Shown: piece after piece, positions 10,696 to 23,192 of the stretch
Layout of the letters: every line of letters starts with the position of its first letter
Position numbering within the stretch: the first letter of the stretch is position 1
Assembly (NCBI GenBank): GCA_030386875.1
Contig: CM059577.1
Coordinates: forward strand, 24,191,038-24,255,037
Direction: 5' to 3'
DNA: 64,000 nt
From: Morinoia aosen
Taxonomy: Eukaryota > Arthropoda > Malacostraca > Amphipoda > Talitridae
Position numbers and translations under genes: made by a program
Notes under the pieces: model-generated
Seen by the model: the letters and a program-made list of their open reading frames with translations, nothing else
The model's database searches: none
Told to the model about the DNA's origin: nothing

Positions 10696-13658
10696 CTAAA
10701 TAACAGTGATCAAATTGAATATGAAGCTGAAATCACAAACAATGAACGCGGCAATAAAGACCTAGAGACGAATACTAAATGCCCTGCTAGACCTAAAAAA
10801 TGCGATAACTCCACTAAAGATCTGCCTATTGAGGTAAATAATATCAAAATATTGCACATAAATGCTCGCAGCCTCAATGGTAAAATGGATGACGTACGAT
10901 TAATGTTGATCACTAACGATATCGATATTTTATGCGTATCTGAAACATGGTTCGATTCACGAGTCGAAAGCTCATATCTCAGCATTACCGGGTACAAATT
11001 GTACCGTTATGACGGAGTCAAGAGTAAGAGAGGTAGCGGTTCATGCATTTTCATCAAAGATGTCTACTCTACATCCTTAGTTCCGATAAAAGAAAAATGC
11101 GAAGACATAGAAATGGTTTGGCTCAATGTTCAAGTAAACAAACACAAGTCTTTCATTATCGGCAGTCTTTACAGACATCCGTCAGCATCTCTTCGTCCAA
11201 CATTAGATTTCATTGAAAATACGCTTAGATCAATCTCTGCAGCCAAAAAGTCTTTCTATGTTTTCGGAGATTTTAACGTGGATCTGAAAAATAAAAACAA
11301 TCAGCTAAGCAAGATGCTGCACAGACTTAATCTTTCTCAAATGGTCCAAGAACCAACGCGAATTACCAACACTTCTAAAACTCTTCTTGACCTAGCAATT
11401 ACCAACAATCCCCAAGCAGTACTCAGCACAGAAATCTTACCGTCCTTTTCTGATCACCATTCGGTAGAATGCCAAATCAATATTGCAAAAGAGAAACAGA
11501 AATCAAGTTACATTACATATCGCATGAATAACGACTACTCCCCTGAAATATTTCAAGAAAAGCTATTAGACAGATGGAGTGAATTTCAAGGCATGGAAAA
11601 CACCGATGGTGTCAATCTACAAGTTTCGCTTTTCAACGAAAATTTCATATCAGCTCTTAACGAATGCGCACATTTCACTACGAAGAAAGTTAAGCCAAGA
11701 ATTTCTAAATGGATAACAGATGAGATAAAACATTTGAGCAGAGCTAAAAGAAATTTGCAGCGTGAGTACAAACTGAATAAATCAGACAGTACGCGTCGAA
11801 AATTATATAAAGATCATGAGAAGATCCTACGAAGAAAAGTTAAGGAAGCAAAACGGGACTACTTCCACAAAGAACTCTTGGCGGCAAAACAAAACCCTAA
11901 AAGAACTTGGGAAATCATTAGAGAAGCTGCTCAGTATAAAAATTCAGACTGCAAAAGCACTTTTGACAACCCCTCAGAAATGGCGAATGACTTTAACACT
12001 TTCTTCTCAAAAGTTGGCGAAGATGTTTTCAATGAAGTATCCAGGACAGTTTCAGACACATCTACAGAGGCAAATCTGAGCGATGTTTCATCCCCAAATA
12101 GTAGCAACAAGTGGAGACCAAAGCCAGTTAGCGTCATAGAGATACGAAAAATCTTATACTCACTAAAGAATACTAAAGCGACTGGACATGATGGCATAAG
12201 CCTCCAACATATAAAAGACAGCTTTTCTGTCACAGCACCCTTTATTCGCTTGATAATAAATACATCTATAGTCACAAACAAGTTTCCCGATCAATGGAAA
12301 CTATCCATAATTAAGCCATTACATAAATCTGGTGATATCGACATAGCGTCAAACTACAGACCAATCAGTCTCCTGCCTGTTATGTCCAAAATATTAGAAA
12401 AAGTAATAACAAACCAGCTCTCGTCTTACATAGACGAGTCACAACTACTGCATCGCAATCAATATGCTTACAGGAGGAATATCAGTACTCAGGACGCCCT
12501 GTTAAACATAACAGAAAAAATTTACAATGATATTGACCAAAAAAATTAACTCTCTTACTATTGCTTGATCTCTCCAAAGCTTTCGACAGTGTTGAGCATA
12601 AGAAACTTCTACAAAAAATTTCAAACCTCAGAATAGACACTCAGTGGTTTGAAAGCTACCTACGAAACCGCTCTCATGCAGTGTGCTTGAATAACAAAAT
12701 GTCATCATTCATACCAAATAATTTTGGCGTTCCTCAGGGTTCAATCATCGGCCCACTCCTATTTTCAATTTTCATCAACGATTTCCCTACCATGCCGGCA
12801 AACACAAAAATCTCAATGTATGCTGATGACGTACAAATTGCCATGACAAGCTCAACAGCGGATTTAACAGAAACACAAGCCAACGCAGAAAACCTTCTGA
12901 GAAATCTGAAATTGTGGTATGACCATAATGGCCTCAAACTTAACGCAAGTAAAACGCAATGCATTATTTTTGGATCACAGAATGCGACTGAAAATTTACC
13001 ACCATTCAAGCTAACATTTGGAGACGATACAATTAAACCAGTCGATAAGGTTAAAAATCTGGGTGTTTGGTTTGACAAAAATATGACTTTCAATTCACAA
13101 GTCGAAACAATGTGCAACAAAATTAACGGAACCTTAATGTTCTTTCATCGTATAAAGAACACACTTGACGAAAAATCTAGATTATTAGTGATTCAGTCTT
13201 TAGTTTTATCGCGTCTGGACTACTGCAGTCTTGTGTGGGGAGACTTACCTAAATGTCGTCAGGAAGAGTTGCAAAAATGTGTAAACTTCGCCGCCAAAGT
13301 GGTATGCAAAGGAAATTTCAATAAATACGATCATGTCACCTCTCTTTTAAGAAAACTCGACAGGATCCCAATACCGAACAGATTCATGATCCAGAAAGCT
13401 CGACGAGTATTCTCCTCTCTGTACCTCCCCCAAAGTAATGCAGAGGTGGTAAAATTTTTTCCATCTAATATCCCAAACGAAAGACCAAACCGGAGGAACG
13501 ATGTTTTAGTCAGTTACCGTTCATCTAACGTGGGACAAAAGGCTCTCTCAGTTTCTGGAGCTTTTTTGTGGAACAAGCTTCCCCAGCATATCAAAAACTC
13601 TAAAACTGGAAAAGAATTTAGAGTAAATGTGTCACGTCATTTTGCATCTCTGTCATAG
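10696..13658 (+). pseudogene. LINE ORF2: APE endonuclease and reverse transcriptase, one frameshift
   Basis: The frame is open from the base after the ORF1 stop to 12549, with no stop between. Endonuclease motifs are HINARSLNGK, DILCVSETWF (catalytic Glu), YVFGDFNVDL and SFSDHHSVE (the catalytic His pair). The RT has NYRPISLLPVMSKILEKVI, LDLSKAFDSVEH, FGVPQGSIIGPLLFSIFIND and YADDVQIAM. A missing A in the run at about 12539-12546 ends the first part, and the rest is open in another frame from about 12551 to 13658. The C-terminal part contains SRLDYCSLVWGDLP and ends HFASLS. ATG codons are scarce near 10696-10850, so how ORF2 starts is unclear. Confidence 0.88.
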
Positions 13659-13975
13659 GGCCTGCAGCATCTCGGTGTGAACTTCCCATATATCAGAAAT
13701 TTTAATTTTTCCTGAAATTTCTGTTAGAAATTTAGAAACTATTTCATTTTACGTTTGCTAAGCGATTCTTATATTCATCTTACTTATTTCTGTCGACAAC
13801 AATGAGCACCACAGCCGTCAGTTCAGTGCAGCAGAACGAACGTTCTTTCCATAATTAGGAGTATTTCCTCGTCTTTATTTTGTTATTTCTTTCTCTTTTC
13901 TGTATTGATATTTAACGTCCGTATGACAAATATACCATGAAATACATTTTGTGTGAACACCAATAAACAGGTTTA

Positions 13976-15825
13976 TAGATGTGAGGGTTGTGCAAAGTCT
14001 ATAATGAATTAAATTTTTGGCTAACGTTGTCTCGCTATTTCAAAATCATTCTCGAAGATGTTTTCAATCGATTTTCGGCTGAGCTGGGGGGAAAGGGGTA
14101 ATTTAAGCATTGCATTTAGTCTTTTTATTTTTTTCCGTGCGTTCAGCGCACACTAGCACTGAACTTTCAAATCGGAAAAAGCTCTAAATTTCTGTAATTA
14201 AAATTATCATTTTGGATCAAGGCCTAATCTTCCTATATGTGCCAATTTTGTGAATATTCTCCACTCAGATGTGATATCCGGCCACAATGTTACTCCATTT
14301 TATCCCACGTACACATGTCCGTATAATGCTGAAGAGTTGTGTTGCTTCTTGACTATAACCTGATTTTTCTTAAAAATTTCTGTGAAGAAATTAAAAACCA
14401 GCTCATCAGCTCATTTTTAGGTTTTTCGAAGTCTTCTCTTCTTTTTAGTTTTTTTTTGCGAAAAATTTCTTACGATTACAGTGAGGTCAGCTGTCATTTT
14501 CTGTGTAGTAGATGGTAGGTTGCTTCTATCTTTAATCTTATATACGTATTTTTTTCTAATATTTTATTTTCAATAAGTATATATAGTAATATGTGTGTGT
14601 ACGTGTGTAGGTATATATATGTATCTACATAAATAGATATACATGTTTCTATTTCATTTCTTTACTCAAAAACCATTCGGTTAATAAATTTTATTGCAAT
14701 AGCGAAATGATTCAAAAATTGATCTATCACTTCCCCAGAGGGCGTTTCTGTGAATCGGATTAATGTTATATATAATTAATGAAATAAAGTGCAATTTGAG
14801 CATATGAATCGTATTAAAATTATCTTTCTGTCCGTGTGTTGTACAAGCTATGAATTTTGATATTGAATATATGTTTGTTTACCCATTTCTACCAATATTT
14901 TGTAGATATTTGTCAATCATGAGTGGTAACCGGCTTACACTGTATCTCTATTTTATCCCATGTACCCATGTCCGCATGATGTGGTGAATATCGAGAAGAT
15001 ATGAAATATGTTTTTGGTGGTGATAGGGCTTTGCATATTTTTAGGGCATATTTTTCATTTCTCATTCAACTACCCTTGACAGAGATAGACTATTGGCAAG
15101 CCACGTGTGGTTTGTCTATTAGTACACCTCGTATAGTTTGTCTATTATTATGCCTCGTATGGCTTATCTATTTGTACACCTCGGATGGTTTGTCAATTAG
15201 TACTCCTCGTTTGGAACATTTGTTTTAGGATGCCCTATATTTAAGAAACTCTTAAAAGCCAATATGTTGGCATGTATCTCATGTGACAACTTGGAAATAA
15301 ACATTTTTTTTTTTTTTGATAACTGGTCGTTAGCAGTTTAAGGCTTAAGGGACGCAGCGTTCGTTAGTAAGTATGGTTATTTTCGTTTCCCGATAGGCAG
15401 ATGCCAAATCTAGGATAGTATCGGAATACGCATTACCTAGATTTAGGCTTTTCACTTCACAACATGATGAAAAATAATAAAATTTATGACGTGATTGAGA
15501 ACATCTAAACTTAAAAAGCAGAATCACAGCGGAAATTGTTGCCACACACAAGAGTGGATTGCTAAGAATTTATATATAAAAAAATTGTTCATTGGGTAAT
15601 AATTAAATTTTGAGAATTGTGCGTAAATTTTAATTAATGAATTAACTAATTTTCATCATAATAAATTATTCTTGTGAAGCACAATTTGAAAATAATAGCA
15701 ACTTGAATGAAAAACGTTTTGGGAGCAAAGTTGGATACCACAATAGGTCGACATTTAATTGCTCTAGAATTTATAAACATGTACATGTGAATAATAAATA
15801 AAATAATACTTATTTGGAATTCAAA
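13976..15825. other. AT-rich non-coding stretch with dispersed repeats
   Basis: No gene or transposon ORF was recognised. It contains a segment at 14685-14895 similar to 3480-3725. A short internal duplication is also present: about 14275-14335 and 14930-14985 share TTTTATCCCA and ACCCATGTCCG-like words. The tandem array at 15108-15225 and a T run at 15305-15318 follow. The stretch reads as decayed repeat sequence. Confidence 0.5.
15108..15225 (+). repeat. short tandem array, period about 28
   Basis: About four diverged units of the type GTTTGTCTATTAGTACACC followed by TCGTATG. Single or double units of the same motif occur at about 4003-4020 and 7740-7795, so the array belongs to a dispersed repeat family. 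Confidence 0.65.
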
Positions 15826-17340
15826 TGATGAACTTGAACTTGAACTTGAAATTGAGGGCCGACAGCGTCGGGGCCTTTGTAACGGCCTACAATTCCCTCC
15901 ACAGCTATCACACAAATAGTTCAGCGCCTGGTACCAGACTTGTCCACTAAACTACTCAGGATCTACCAATCCTTGTCACAAGCTGCCATTGGATAGCGTC
16001 ACTGGGATAGCCAGTGTGTCAAAACACCATCCCCAGGCATATTGGGTCATTACTGACCATTCTACCCGACTGGCTCATTCCAGTCACTGTCTCTTACTCC
16101 AGGCCCGCACAAGAAACATTTTCATAGCTTCAATGATACTCAAATTACACTCCTGATCCAATCCAGCAAGACAGCTCATACCGCAATCATCTTCAGCACA
16201 TCTGGCATACCACTCATTCTCTCCATACTGCTCAAGCACCACATTAATAAAACTTTCTCTCTCTTGCTCATACTTACTACATTCCAGCACAAAATGCTCA
16301 ATTGTTTCCTCCACTCCACTAATACACTGCCGACATAATCTGTTATTATTCTCATTCCACCTCCATGTACGTCTGTTCACACTCAATGACTTACATCTCA
16401 CAGCAAACAAGAGTTGACTTCCAAAACTACCATCATAGAAAATCTCAAACTTAGGTGCCTCTTTTTTCATATACCAGTCAAGTGTAGGCTTCCACACCAT
16501 GCTAAGCCTCCACTTATTCAATCCATACTCTTTTGTTTGCCTCTCAACTCAATCTCTTTCTTCCACCTCTTGCAGTCCCACTCAGGCCCTACACCTCCAG
16601 GATTTATTAAACTCCAGTCATCCACAGGTCTCCCAATTCTAACATGAATAATCTTTTGCTTACTAAGCTTCCTTGCATGCCCCCAACACACTTTCTCACA
16701 ATAGCTTACACTCAGATTCCATTAAAAAATTCGCTTTACCCATCTGCTATTCTGCATTCTTTCAATTCTCACCTTATAATTCAGCACCGCTTTCATCATT
16801 CTTTCTGAAAATAGGCTCCACCCAAGGTCACCTCTAATGGCTTCTGTAGCTGTCCATTTTGGAGCACCCAATGCTAACCGTCCTACCTTATTTTGTATTA
16901 CATCCAGCTTTTCAAGATCACTTCCATTCCAGGCAAGAGCACTCATACCATACATGACACTAGGTACAGCAACATACTTCCACATTCCTCTCACACATTC
17001 ATACTTGTTTGCTCTGTATCTGGCCACGCTACTTAATCGTCCACTCCACTGCATAGCTTTTGCCACTTCCTCACCCTTAGTTCAAGTGCATCCATCTTCA
17101 CTTATCATACAACCTAGATATTTGTATTCTTTTGTTCTACCTATTCTGATTTCTCCAATATTCCACAGTCTGTCTCTATCAGTCTCATCACTGTTTATAA
17201 CCATAACCTTGCTTTTGTCGGCACCGAAGTTCATCTTGAAATCTGTACTATATCCGTTCACAATGTCAAGCATCCTTTGCAGTTCATGTCCACATCCACT
17301 AAATCCACATCGATTATTGAAGGGCATGAGGTATGGCAAG
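15826..17340 (-). mobile_element. 5'-truncated LINE remnant with hexanucleotide tail
   Basis: On the minus strand, from 17339 down to 16084, the coding matches the C-terminal third of a LINE reverse transcriptase: KSKVMVINS, KEYKYLGCMISEDGC, VPSVMYGMSALAW, then a zinc-finger-like CRQCISGVEETIEHFVLEC. A TGA at 17082-17084 and later frame changes before 16521 break it. About 250 bases of 3' UTR end in a (TTCAAG)n tail, seen on the plus strand as GAACTT repeats at about 15830-15853. The 5' truncation near 17340 removes the RT active site. The clade could not be fixed from this part. Confidence 0.8.
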
Positions 17341-17749
17341 TATTATCATCATGAATATCTGCTCTGTAAACAAATATTTAACGTGCCCACATTAAACCCT
17401 TGATATTTTTCCTCACATTTTATTTTTGGGCTTTATTTAAGAATATTTAACCATAAATGTTTCATTTATCACAGGTGTGAAGTAAATTTTTCCTTAAAAA
17501 TCTCAACCGAATTCTAAAGGGCATGATTTAACTAAAGAAGCCCAACATAGCACATGTTATTCGATTTGTTTATCAAATAAGCTTTAATTAAAAAAACATA
17601 ACAAATAAACAATAGTTTGTTCATATGCGTTAGATGTAAGGCAGGTACTAGACGCCATTTACATTGAAATCTACATCTTTTCATGCATGACATGGTAAGC
17701 CTAACATTTGCTTTAGAAACTGTGGCAACACTTTGACGCTCGAAATCTC
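17341..17749. other. upstream flank of the plus-strand host gene
   Basis: AT-rich sequence with no recognisable gene. It lies between the LINE fragment and the probable first exon of the RGG/RRM gene, so it should contain that gene's promoter. No clear TATA box is assigned. Confidence 0.4.
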
Positions 17750-17859
17750 GTATGTTAGTGGAGCGAAAATGTTTGGGCAGTGTTGGTGTATTAAATTAAT
17801 GTGCCGGTAGACGAATACGTTCTCAAAAATGGTGATCAAGTGATATTTTAATCGCGTAG
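17750..17859 (+). other. probable noncoding first exon of the RGG/RRM gene
   Basis: The stretch ends in a strong 5' splice site, GCGTAG followed by GTAAGTAT at 17860. Locally it is less AT-rich than the intron beyond. The only ATG near its end (17829) opens four codons and then stops, so the exon would be 5' UTR. The start is unknown, and the link to the coding exons 9.3 kb downstream is inferred from position and orientation only. Confidence 0.4.
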
Positions 17860-18889
17860 GTAAGTATATTTCAAGTGAATGGTGCCAATTTCAAGCTGTA
17901 ATTTGTGAAAGTGAAGACTTCGTTGGTGTTCAAATGCCGCCATACTCTGCTCGTAATGGCGGCCGCCATTGCAATGACTTCGAACTACGTTATCGCTATG
18001 ATCTGCCTCAAAACACTCCAAAAGTGCACTAAAATTGCATAATAATTGAATTTATATTTTAGTCATGGCCAAGTCTATTTAATAAATTTTATTTTCGGTG
18101 TTAACCGATGAGATACTGAATGAGATCAGTATAAAGAATGGGGAGTTGCCCGGCTGTGCCTACCGCGCTTGGTCAGGGTCAAATATTGTATTATCTGATC
18201 ATATAATTGAGTTGTTGCGGAGTTATAAAAGTTCTAACTCGTGAAGAATGGATTAGTGACAGTTCTTGATGTAGCATGGCTTGTTTGGTCTACTATATCA
18301 GTAACGGAGTTCCACTGTCGAAATCTCCCGCCAGTGTTGTGTGTACGGCAGCGTCAAAATTTTGTGTTCGTGAGATTATTTGGCGTAAGCTTTTTAAAGC
18401 TCATTAAACTTCAATTTCAAGACATGTACGATGGATTGACCTATAATTACATCTTGTAGAAGTGAAACAATAATTGAATTGCAAATTGTTCTAACACCAG
18501 TCCTTGAGTGATTGATTAGAAGTTAATCTGTACTCTAGTATGCTGAATTTTTTTATGTTCAAGGTTTGTAAATTTTATTTGTTGTTAATAAATTGAGAAA
18601 TGTTAGTGTTTTAGAAATGTGAGTTTTATTTAATTGAGAATAATATATTTATAGCTTCAATATTATGAATTTGATAACTTAGAACATGTGTAGAGTGCTA
18701 AATTTCATCTGTATGATATAAGCTTCTTTAAGATATGCATATGACTATTGTAAGGTTATGGGACATTTGATGAGCATTGAATTATGAGTGCTGCACATCA
18801 TGGTAGCCTAAATGTTGAGGATTTTAACCAGGAATCTATTTTTCACTTTTTGAATCCTAAACGTAGTAAATTAACTTGCATCAAAATGT

Positions 18890-19905
18890 AAAGTTTTGGT
18901 AAATCTGAAGGAAATGTCAGTTATCGATTTTGTAAATTTTGTGAATTTTGATGCCGAAGCATAGTTAATTAGATCGAAATAAACAAATTTTCTTCTATGC
19001 ACTTTCCGTCTCAAATGAATATTTTATTAGTTGTAGCAATAAATGACCACAACTCCAGTGTTTGAAGCACCAAGTAATTCAAGGAGCACGTTGGACAGCA
19101 ACACTGCAATGCACACTCGCTTCCAGCGTGATCGTCATCAAAGACGAAACCAAACCTACCGCTATACCTCGTTAAATACTCATTTGACAAAAAAAGTGTA
19201 TAGAAGAAAAGTTCTTTATTTCAATGTTATAACCATGATTCAAGCAAAAAAAAATTTGAAAATCGATGAGTAGCTGTTTATTCGAGCGCATTTGTCATCA
19301 AAGACGAAACTAAACCTATAACTCTTAATTTAATCATTTCAGACGGAAAGGCATAGAAGAAAACTTGTGTATTTTGATTAAATTGATTATGTATAGGCAA
19401 CAAAAAGTCAGAAATTGATTGTCATTTCCTTCAGATTTATAGTTTTCTTTTATGCTCTTTGTCATAAATGAGTATTTTACAAATTATAGCGGTAGGTTTA
19501 GTTTGGTCTTTGATGACGAATGCGCTCAGATAAACAGCTACTCATTGGTTTTTTAATTTTTGTTGTTTGAATCATGGTAAGAACTTCAAAATGAATTACT
19601 TTTCTTTTATACACTTATTTTGTCAAATGAATATTTTATGAGTTAGTGCGGTAGGATTAGTTTTGTCTTTGATAACAAGCGTGCTGGAAGCCAGACTCCA
19701 TTGCAGTGTTGCCATTCGCCAGGCTCGATGAATTACTTCCCGCTTCTAACATTTGAGCTGCGGTAACTAATTCACCACTATAACTCTAAAATACTAATTT
19801 ATGATGGAAAATGCAAAGAAGCAAACTTGTTTATTTTGATCTAATTAACTATGTTTAGGCACCAAAAAATCAAACACTGATTCCTTGTTAATCCTCAACA
19901 TTTAC
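18890..19905. repeat. 1 kb multi-arm foldback structure
   Basis: Related half-units alternate in orientation. The sequence from 18955 (CATAGTTAATTAGATC, then AATAAACAAATTTTCTTC) returns reverse-complemented at 19340-19400 and again at 19810-19860. The motif CGTCATCAAAGACGAAAC at about 19132 and 19290 returns inverted at 19505-19520 and 19665-19675. The outer palindrome spans about 18890-19905, with a second palindrome of 18900-19440 nested in it. No ORF is present. It may be stacked foldback MITEs, but no target duplication was resolved. Confidence 0.7.
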
Positions 19906-21890
19906 TTACATAATTTTGAGAGGAAACAATCCTTTGCTGGGATACAAGTTTCTTAAATCTAGCACCTCAACACCATTCAGCCAAGGTGCCAGCTGTTCAG
20001 TCAAGTCATGTTAGATAAGTTTTTTACCGTGTATTTTATCCTGCAGTGTTGCTACTCTACAACTGCAGCTTTTCAAAGAAATATTGGCATGTAGTTAATT
20101 TCCTGCTTTACATTGGTTCCCATGGTATGTAAATAAATTAGCAGTCCATATATAATTCCACTCAAGGATGTACAACCAATGCATATATAAAAATATTGTT
20201 TAAGGTCAAGATATCAATTTCCAAGCTTATGGTTAGGTGGTTCATTCTTTGTTCAAATTGAATAGGTTTTTTGGAACAAATAGTTCTTTTGTGTGTCTTG
20301 TTTATTACTGTCATTTTTTAGGGTATTATTTAACAAATGTACCACACAAGATATCTGGGTTGAATGTTTTTCTGGGGTTTTAGAGTATGCTAACCTCAAA
20401 TCTGACTGGCAGCCGTCTCAAACAAGCCAAAACCTAACCAGGACAATTACTTTTGAAAATGCAACATTGTATCAATAATCAATCTTTCACTAATTGCCGA
20501 GTTGCTGTGGTCACTTCCTTAAGGAAGTTGTAAGAAAAAAAGTACATTTGCTGGTGGGACAGGAGAAATGTAGTCATAGCATGGTGGGAGGTAACAGAGG
20601 TTGTACCTCATGAATTCAATACATCTAATTTGATGGCTGTGGTCAACAAATTTTTGTTTAGCACCCTCTAAGGTTAGGTTAGGTCAGTTCTCATTTGTGA
20701 CGGCTGCCGTTGTCAGATTTGTGTTCAGCACTCTTTAAAATCCTAGAAAAATATATGCACGACCCTGAAATTGCGTGTAGTGCACTTCATAAAATTTTAC
20801 CTTTTTTAGTGCCCCTGACTTCACTCTTCAACTCGTCTGTTTCAAAACCTGCATTTCTAACTTCCTGTTTCTACATATAGAAAACGTGTCTCAAAACATA
20901 GATTCTTCTTTCTCTTCACTTCATATTCTATTACTAACTAATGGGAAGAGACTTATAAACAAATTTTTCTATTATAATTATCTAATCAGATGTAATTTCA
21001 GAATTGGAGATCGTAAATTATGTAGTTTGAATTTTTTTGTTATGCAGGCAGAATATGACAGCCTTTGCTGTGGGTAATATCAGAATTGTTGGTTTTATGA
21101 CCAAGTATGTTTTGTACTTGTAATTTAGTATGGTATGGCTTTCTATAGCAAATTTGAATTACTGTTGACATAATGCTCATTGAATTGTTACTCTTTTCAT
21201 TAGCAAGTATGGGATGTAGGAGAAAAAGTCCTGATTAAATGTTCTTCCTAATTTAATCAGATGTACCTATGTATTTTACCATAATTTTGATGACTTAGGT
21301 TTCTTCTGGTGGCTGGTCTTTGAAATCTGAAGATTGTAACTTCAGAGATTTTTTTATGTGTGGTTAAATACATTGTGAATTATGAGCATGAGATTCAAAT
21401 GGATTGATAGTGTTAGCATGATTTTTGCCAGCCCATTGAAAAAATTGTTCAAATTGTCCTTATTGAGTAATGTAGTTCAGGAATTATTTATTTAAACTAA
21501 TAATATTTTTGTTATATACAGTATAGGATTATTCTGTCTAAAATAGCTTAAAAAATAAACTAGAACAGTGTGTTAATGTTGGGATTTAAAGTTATTGTTA
21601 CAATTACCAGCAAAAATGGATGGGTAACTTTTGAAATAGGAGCCTGTTTCTTTCAATGTTTGAGATACTTGAATATCTTCTTGTGATAATTTTCTGATGA
21701 TAAACGCTATAATTTGCTCTAGTATAGCTCTAATTTGCTTCTAGTGTATTTTACTAAAATATGTTACAAATGATTTACAATCTATGTATTACGATGCATT
21801 GTAACTATAACGTTCAATTTTACTAAGATTCATGAATTAGACTGTGTTGAAGCTAAACCATGTATTTACTGATTGTTGCTTTAGAGTAAA

Positions 21891-22644
21891 GGGTCAATAT
21901 GTATTTTAGGTCATCCACGGAAATTGAAAATTCTGTTACAAAGAATTGTTATAGGAGCCCATTTAAAAACGTTTTACACGAATGACATTCTGCTCGCTGA
22001 TGCATTATTTTCGAGTTATTCAACTTTGAAGTTATGGGAGCAGCGTTAATGGAATGGCTTTCGTGCGCAGAGGAGAGGGTGTTCCAACAATGCAACAGCA
22101 GGAGGAAAGTTATTGTTTTCGCAATATATGGCGTAATTTATTGTTTGCCGACCCTGCGGAGCCTGAGCCCACTTCTAGGATGTTTTAGTTAAAAACACAA
22201 GAAAGGTCATAACCCAAAAATATTTACGCGACTGGAATAGTGAAGACTTGAATCAATTTGCACTCGACAGGACTTTCAAGATGGTGGCAACCGTACCGGA
22301 TGGCTGCCCATTTTGGAACTGATGTAAGCAGCCTTCACTAATCCAGTCTCACTAATATTTTTGGGTTATAACCTTTATTGTGTTATTAATTAAAACATCT
22401 TAGAAGTGGACTCAGGCTCCGCGGGTTGGGCAAATAATTAATTAAGCCATATATTGCAAAAACAATAACTTCTGCTTTGCGTGGGAAAGCCATTTCCCCT
22501 ATAACTTCAAAGTTAAATGACTCAAAAATAACACATCAGCAAGCAAAATGTCATTAAAGTAAAATGTTTTTAAATGGGTTCCTATAACGATTCTTGGGAA
22601 TGGAATTTTTAATTTCCGCGGATGACCTTAAATACATACTGACT
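21891..22644. mobile_element. foldback DNA element (MITE-like), about 754 bp
   Basis: The left arm (ATATGTATTTTAGGTCATCC onward) and the right arm (ending GCGGATGACCTTAAATACAT) are reverse complements for roughly 300 bases each with modest divergence, meeting near 22280. The 7-bp word GAGTAAA flanks both sides (21884-21890 and 22645-22651), a candidate target duplication. No transposase ORF is present. The superfamily is not assigned. Confidence 0.78.
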
Positions 22645-22802
22645 GAGTAAAATTGGTAAGGGCTACCAAAGCAAGAAACTAAGTGCCTGTTTAGGCAATT
22701 CAACTTTTGGGATGATTAGCAATAAGAATAATCAGCCGCAGTTTAGAAACCTTATTTTATGATGCAGAAAACTGTTCATGTACTCTTTACTCTATTACCA
22801 CT

Positions 22803-23192
22803 TTATTATAACTAGTCTATCCCTTTGAAAATTCTAGAGTTGAGTATAATATTTTTGCCTTTTATTTGAAATAAGATAGAAGTTGAAATGAAAACAGACC
22901 GTAAGAAATGAAAAAAATCAATCTCCTGACAGTTCATGAGGCTGAGTGCACACGGCTCATCAAAAATCTATACTAAAATAAGAGCAGCATCCGTCGGTTA
23001 GTCCAAAGCCAGCCGAAAGTATGTGATGAGCGTATCTGTGATACAAGCTCCACTCCTATATATTTTGACGGGCCGTGTTCATGCGGCCTTATCAACTCAC
23101 TCTCGAGAGAATTTTTTATTTCTTACGGCTTTTCACTCATTTCGTCCCCTGCTTTTATTTCAAATGAAGGGGGTTGGACTAGTTTATAATAA
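22803..23192. mobile_element. second foldback DNA element, about 390 bp
   Basis: The arms begin ATTATAACTAGTC on the left and end GGACTAGTTTATAAT on the right. They continue as inverted copies through a TTTATTTGAAATAA block and a CCGTAAGAAAT block to the interior words GCACACGGC and GCCGTGTTC. Arms are about 150 bases with indels. It lies only about 160 bases beyond the first foldback, and no target duplication was established. Confidence 0.65.

Larger units (their letters stand above)
8050..13975 (+). mobile_element. long LINE with OTU protease domain in ORF1 (OTU-LINE)
   Basis: About 330 bases of 5' leader precede ORF1 (8386-10695). An in-frame ORF2 with endonuclease and reverse transcriptase ends at 13658, and a 3' UTR of about 300 bases has AATAAA near 13962. 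There is no RNase H domain after the RT. Both borders are estimated: no target duplication was identified. The copy is nearly intact, with one visible frameshift in an A run in ORF2 and one TGA between the ORFs. The family has at least one more copy in the window (1-1423, minus strand). Confidence 0.85.
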
